The notes under the pieces: generated by a model
Database searches by the model: none
What the model saw: the letters and a program-made list of their open reading frames with translations, nothing else
What the model was told of the DNA's origin: nothing
In this document: piece by piece, positions 59,803 to 64,000 of the stretch
Numbering within the stretch: position 1 is the first letter of the stretch
How the letters are laid out: every line of letters begins with the position of its first letter
NCBI GenBank assembly: GCA_051294375.1
Contig: CM119270.1
Location: 21,881,897 to 21,945,896 of the forward strand
Direction of reading: 5' to 3'
DNA length: 64,000 nt
DNA from: Paraspadella gotoi
Lineage: Eukaryota; Chaetognatha
Program-made: the position numbers and the translations under genes

Positions 59803-62737
59803 AACATTAAATGTAGCGAAATCAGTCGACAACTATCTCTACTGGGGCAACTAACTTTTCTCTCTGTATTTTTACTTATGTCTCGATATTATGACTTCAC
59901 AATCGTAACTAAGCGCTGAAACTTCTAATGTCCTGGCGTCTAAAGCCTCCGCCCTTTTTCCCTCTTACGCCCCCAAAAATAGAATAGACGCTCACAACGC
60001 CTCCTCTTGGAGAAGAGACGCCGCCAGAGGCGCGCTACTCGTCGCCGCTGCGATAGAGGGCGCTGACTCTCGCTGAAGGTCAAGGCCGATGTTGCTATGG
60101 TGACGAGGTTGACGACGACGACGATGAAGACGACGACGAAACTGAAGACGACAATGACGACGACGTCAAGGGCTAAGATGATGACGACGACAATGAAGAC
60201 GACGACGACGACNNNNNNNNNNNNNNNNNNNNNNNNNNNNNNNNNNNNNNNNNNNNNNNNNNNNNNNNNNNNNNNNNNNNNNNNNNNNNNNNNNNNNNNN
60301 NNNNNNNNNNNNNNNNNNNNNNNNNNNNNNNNNNNNNNNNNNNNNNNNNNNNNNNNNNNNNNNNNNNNNNNNNNNNNNNNNNNNNNNNNNNNNNNNNNNN
60401 NNNNNNNNNNNNNNNNNNNNNNNNNNNNNNNNNNNNNNNNNNNNNNNNNNNNNNNNNNNNNNNNNNNNNNNNNNNNNNNNNNNNNNNNNNNNNNNNNNNN
60501 NNNNNNNNNNNNNNNNNNNNNNNNNNNNNNNNNNNNNNNNNNNNNNNNNNNNNNNNNNNNNNNNNNNNNNNNNNNNNNNNNNNNNNNNNNNNNNNNNNNN
60601 NNNNNNNNNNNNNNNNNNNNNNNNNNNNNNNNNNNNNNNNNNNNNNNNNNNNNNNNNNNNNNNNNNNNNNNNNNNNNNNNNNNNNNNNNNNNNNNNNNNN
60701 NNNNNNNNNNNNNNNNNNNNNNNNNNNNNNNNNNNNNNNNNNNNNNNNNNNNNNNNNNNNNNNNNNNNNNNNNNNNNNNNNNNNNNNNNNNNNNNNNNNN
60801 NNNNNNNNNNNNNNNNNNNNNNNNNNNNNNNNNNNNNNNNNNNNNNNNNNNNNNNNNNNNNNNNNNNNNNNNNNNNNNNNNNNNNNNNNNNNNNNNNNNN
60901 NNNNNNNNNNNNNNNNNNNNNNNNNNNNNNNNNNNNNNNNNNNNNNNNNNNNNNNNNNNNNNNNNNNNNNNNNNNNNNNNNNNNNNNNNNNNNNNNNNNN
61001 NNNNNNNNNNNNNNNNNNNNNNNNNNNNNNNNNNNNNNNNNNNNNNNNNNNNNNNNNNNNNNNNNNNNNNNNNNNNNNNNNNNNNNNNNNNNNNNNNNNN
61101 NNNNNNNNNNNNNNNNNNNNNNNCCTCTTTCCTTTTCTTTCTTTCCTTTTCTTTTCTTTTCTTTTCTTTCCTTTTCTTCCTTTTTTTCATTTTCTTTTCT
61201 TTTTTTCTTTTATCTCTTTTTTTATGTTTCCTTTTTTCCGAAAAAATCTTTCCTTTCACTCACCTTTCATTTTTTTTATTTACAACATTTTCTTCACTTT
61301 TATTTCAAAGTTTAACATGATCTTTAAAAATTTCTTTCTAACCCGCTGATCTTTTGTTGATTTTTCTTCCAATTCTATTGTTTAGTAAAAGCGACATCTT
61401 TGGTCAGAGTCCGATACAACTATCTCTAGTCTTGAGTCAGTATTGGTTTGACTTATAAAAATTAGTTGATCGCGATAACCTATAAATCGTAAAAGTTTTC
61501 TCTCTCTGCATAAAATACTTTCGTAACATCTGTTAGGTTTTATTGTTTTTATTAAATTTAAATTATTTAATCTAATTTTTCTTTAGATTTTTATTCTTTG
61601 TCTCTTATAGATTTTAAGTCCAGCTAATATTTTATCTTTTTAAATTTGATCTAGTTTTATGACGCTTAGTAAATTTGGCTTATTGATCACACCTCATGAC
61701 ATTTTTTTAAAATTCTTTATCACAACTATCACTGGCCTATCAGTACTCTGTCCTATCACTTCTCTCACTGAAGGTACTTCCCTCTTAGTTTTCTTTCATT
61801 TTGTGCACCTGATTCCCTTTTCCCATTCTTCATCTGCGAAGACTTATTTCTCTCTCTCTCTCTCTCTCTNNNNNNNNNNNNNNNNNNNNNNNNNNNNNNN
61901 NNNNNNNNNNNNNNNNNNNNNNNNNNNNNNNNNNNNNNNNNNNNNNNNNNNNNNNNNNNNNNNNNNNNNNNNNNNNNNNNNNNNNNNNNNNNNNNNNNNN
62001 NNNNNNNNNNNNNNNNNNNNNNNNNNNNNCTTTCTTTCTTTCCACAGAAAATAATTTCCTTAAAACGTGAAGAATCTTTGTTTTCGGTTTTTAAATGTTT
62101 TTCCCTCTCTCTCTCTCTATCTCTCTCTCTCTCTCGTCTCATGTTTGTTTTCATTTCTTATCTTCGCAAAACACGTTTATTCGTTTTGTTTCTTTCTTAT
62201 GTTTTTTTTTTATCCATGAGAAAATTTCACATATTGTATTTGAAATTTTCATGAAAGAAGAATCGTAATAGAAGAGAGGAGATGGGATAGAAAGGATAGA
62301 AAAAGGATAGAATAAAGAAGAGAAGAGACGGGATAGAAAGGATAGAAAAAGGATAGAATAAAGAAGAGAAGATATGGGATAGAAAGGATAGAAAAACGAT
62401 AGAATAAAGAACAGAATAGATGGGATAGAAGGGATAGAAAAGAATAGAATAAAAAAGAGAAAAGATGGGATAGAAAGAATAAAAAAAGGAGAGAATAGAG
62501 AACAAACAGACCGACCAAAAATATGATTTTGAGTTAGTCTTAAATAGAGTAAAAGAGGATTTTAAATTAATAAAGAAAAAAAAATGAATGAATAGAAAGA
62601 TAAATTATATACAAACATATTAAACATAATATAGATATATAACTAGAAGAAGAAAAACATACTTAAAATAGTTAATAAAAATCACACATATATATATATA
62701 TAAATACAATGAGATATATATTACAAATGTAGTTTAC
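59586..62737. other. 3.2-kb intron with (GATA)n, (GAC)n, N gaps and a minisatellite
   Basis: Contains (GATA)n 59638-59711, (CT)n 59752-59803, GC-rich DNA 59940-60090, (GAC)n leading into the largest N gap (60213-61123), a TTTTC tract 61124-61230, (CT)n with an N gap 61870-62029, and about five copies of a roughly 45-bp unit GGGATAGAAAGGATAGAAA at 62280-62500. No further exon was found. Confidence 0.75.
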
Positions 62738-62909
62738 CTTTAACGCAGACGTATTCCACTTGGAGATAAGCTCGCCACCAGAGGCCACATTTGTCTGCAA
62801 CTCGTTCAACCGGCGCCACTTTGACGCCACAACGAGTCAGACCATTGCATTGCGTCGGCACCGTGGCGTTTATGGTGCAATCGCCCATCAAGAACATGCA
62901 GCCGTGCTG
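62738..62909 (-). CDS. SUEL-type lectin domain, C-terminal half exon (5' end in gap)
   Basis: Donor AAAG|GTAAAC at 62737, phase 1 out. The open frame of 57 codons plus one base extends into the N gap at 62910. It reads HGCMFLMGDCTINATVPTQC, then NGLTRCGVKVAPVERVADKC and GLWWRAYLQVEYVCVK. It carries the CNGxxxC motif and the closing Y-L-Q-V-E-Y-x-C of the SUEL/Gal_lectin module. A CAG at 62907-62909 right at the gap edge might be the acceptor, which would give phase 0 entry, unlike the sister exon; otherwise the exon continues into the gap. The N-terminal half of this module and any signal peptide lie in or beyond the gap. Together the exons indicate a secreted or membrane-anchored protein with at least two tandem lectin modules. 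Confidence 0.8.
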
Positions 62910-63758
62910 NNNNNNNNNNNNNNNNNNNNNNNNNNNNNNNNNNNNNNNNNNNNNNNNNNNNNNNNNNNNNNNNNNNNNNNNNNNNNNNNNNNNNNNNNNN
63001 NNNNNNNNNNNNNNNNNNNNNNNNNNNNNNNNNNNNNNNNNNNNNNNNNNNNNAGAGAGAGAGAGAGAGAGAGACAGAGAGAGTATTTTGTTTTTATTTT
63101 TCTTTGTTCGGTTTTTTTACTCTGACTCAAAAAGTTAGAACAAAAAGTTGACCTCGGATTCGTCAACTGGACTGTCATTACCTACATGTCATTACTGACA
63201 TGTCATTACTGACATGCAAGCCATGAACGAAAATATTATCTCTTTAAGTTTACAGTCGGCAGCTTCACTTAAGTATAAGGTCAGCAAATATGAATGTCAA
63301 TTATCTATAATAATATTTTTTAAAAAAATCGGTATTTTTTTTAAAGATAAAGACATTTTAATAACGTTGTCATCAAATTTATCATCAAAATGTCACTAAA
63401 CTTGTCATCATTCGATTGACATCAAAAGATGAATAAGTTTCTTCTTCTTTCTCCTCAACGATTCTTTGACTTCCTCCTCCTCCTCCTCCTCCTCCTCCTC
63501 ATTCTTTCAGTTTCGCTTTGGTTTATTTGTTGGCGTCAAAAATCGAAAATTGGAGGCGAAACATCATAAAAAAAAGAAAAAAAATGAAAAAAATGAAAAA
63601 AATGAAAGAAAAGAAAAAAATAGGAAAAAATGAGAAAAAAGACAAAAATTGGGAAAAAGGAAAGAGAGGGAAGGAAAAATAAAAAAAAAGATAAAATGAA
63701 AGAAATGGGAGTAAATAAAAAAGGAAGAGAACAAAGCTGCACCTAAGTTGAAATAGAG

Positions 63759-63799
<41 letters not shown>

Positions 63800-64000
63800 G
63801 TCAGCCCCCGTTTCGGTCCAGCAAACTCACTTTCTTATTCTATTAAACATTAACAACATTTGGTGACGCGCCAGGCCGAGGAGAAGGAAGAGGAATTCAG
63901 CCGGAAATTTATGTCAGTACCGAATATATCACAGACGACCGACCATCACATATATCATAGAATATGACTTTTATCGTCTTGGACTATGAAACACACACAA
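62910..64000. other. N gap, spacer, microsatellites
   Basis: N gap 62910-63053 followed by (GA)n, three copies of a CATGTCATTACTGA repeat at 63180-63215, (CCT)n 63473-63500, an AAAATG/GAAAAAA purine tract 63565-63690 and (GA)n 63763-63796. No exon is recognised. Confidence 0.7.

Overview
This window looks like nuclear DNA from an invertebrate animal, in a draft long-read assembly. Genes are sparse and split by GT-AG introns. One gene carries SUEL-type (rhamnose-binding) lectin modules on phase-1 exons, an arrangement typical of animal extracellular proteins. Most of the window is simple-sequence DNA: (CT)n/(GA)n, GAC, ATC and TTA trinucleotides, TTTC, AAAT and GATA tetranucleotides, and many minisatellites. 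Nineteen runs of N interrupt it, nearly always inside or beside such tracts. There is no prokaryotic gene organisation, no rRNA and no intact tRNA gene. I cannot name the species.

Layout. 1-18.1 kb is repeat-rich DNA with two copies of a tRNA-derived SINE-like repeat, a dispersed element at 3.1 and 11.6 kb, several minisatellites that are open in more than one frame, a possible proline-rich terminal exon near 1.3 kb, and a small inverted-repeat element with telomere-like innards at 17.3-17.8 kb. 18.17-20.62 kb (+) is a convincing two-exon gene for a 796-residue multi-pass membrane protein whose N-terminal third resembles the XK-related (XKR) family. 20.8-25.4 kb is polypyrimidine and microsatellite DNA with a third SINE-like copy. 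25.4-43.9 kb is structurally odd and looks unpolished: a direct tandem duplication (25.4/27.3 kb), a roughly 115-bp minisatellite present in both orientations (26.2 and 39.2 kb), and an inverted duplication (29.1-31.5 against 42.0-43.9 kb).

43.9-54.8 kb (-) holds at least five exons of a chloroquine-resistance-transporter-like (CRT-like, DMT superfamily) membrane transporter. Exons 3, 4 and 5 join phase to phase. Exon 2 needs a one-base frame correction, which is either an assembly error or a real lesion. Its last recognised intron (about 7.8 kb) contains a giant palindrome of about 5.6 kb centred on a 25-N gap. A terminal exon at 32.5 kb on the same strand has the matching phase and may be the tail of this gene. 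57.2-62.9 kb (-) holds three phase-compatible exons with one complete and one half SUEL lectin domain, the 5' end being lost in an N gap.

The three genes show no functional link; each is a membrane or secreted protein. Exon joins rest on splice consensus, reading phase and family resemblance judged by eye, without any database search.
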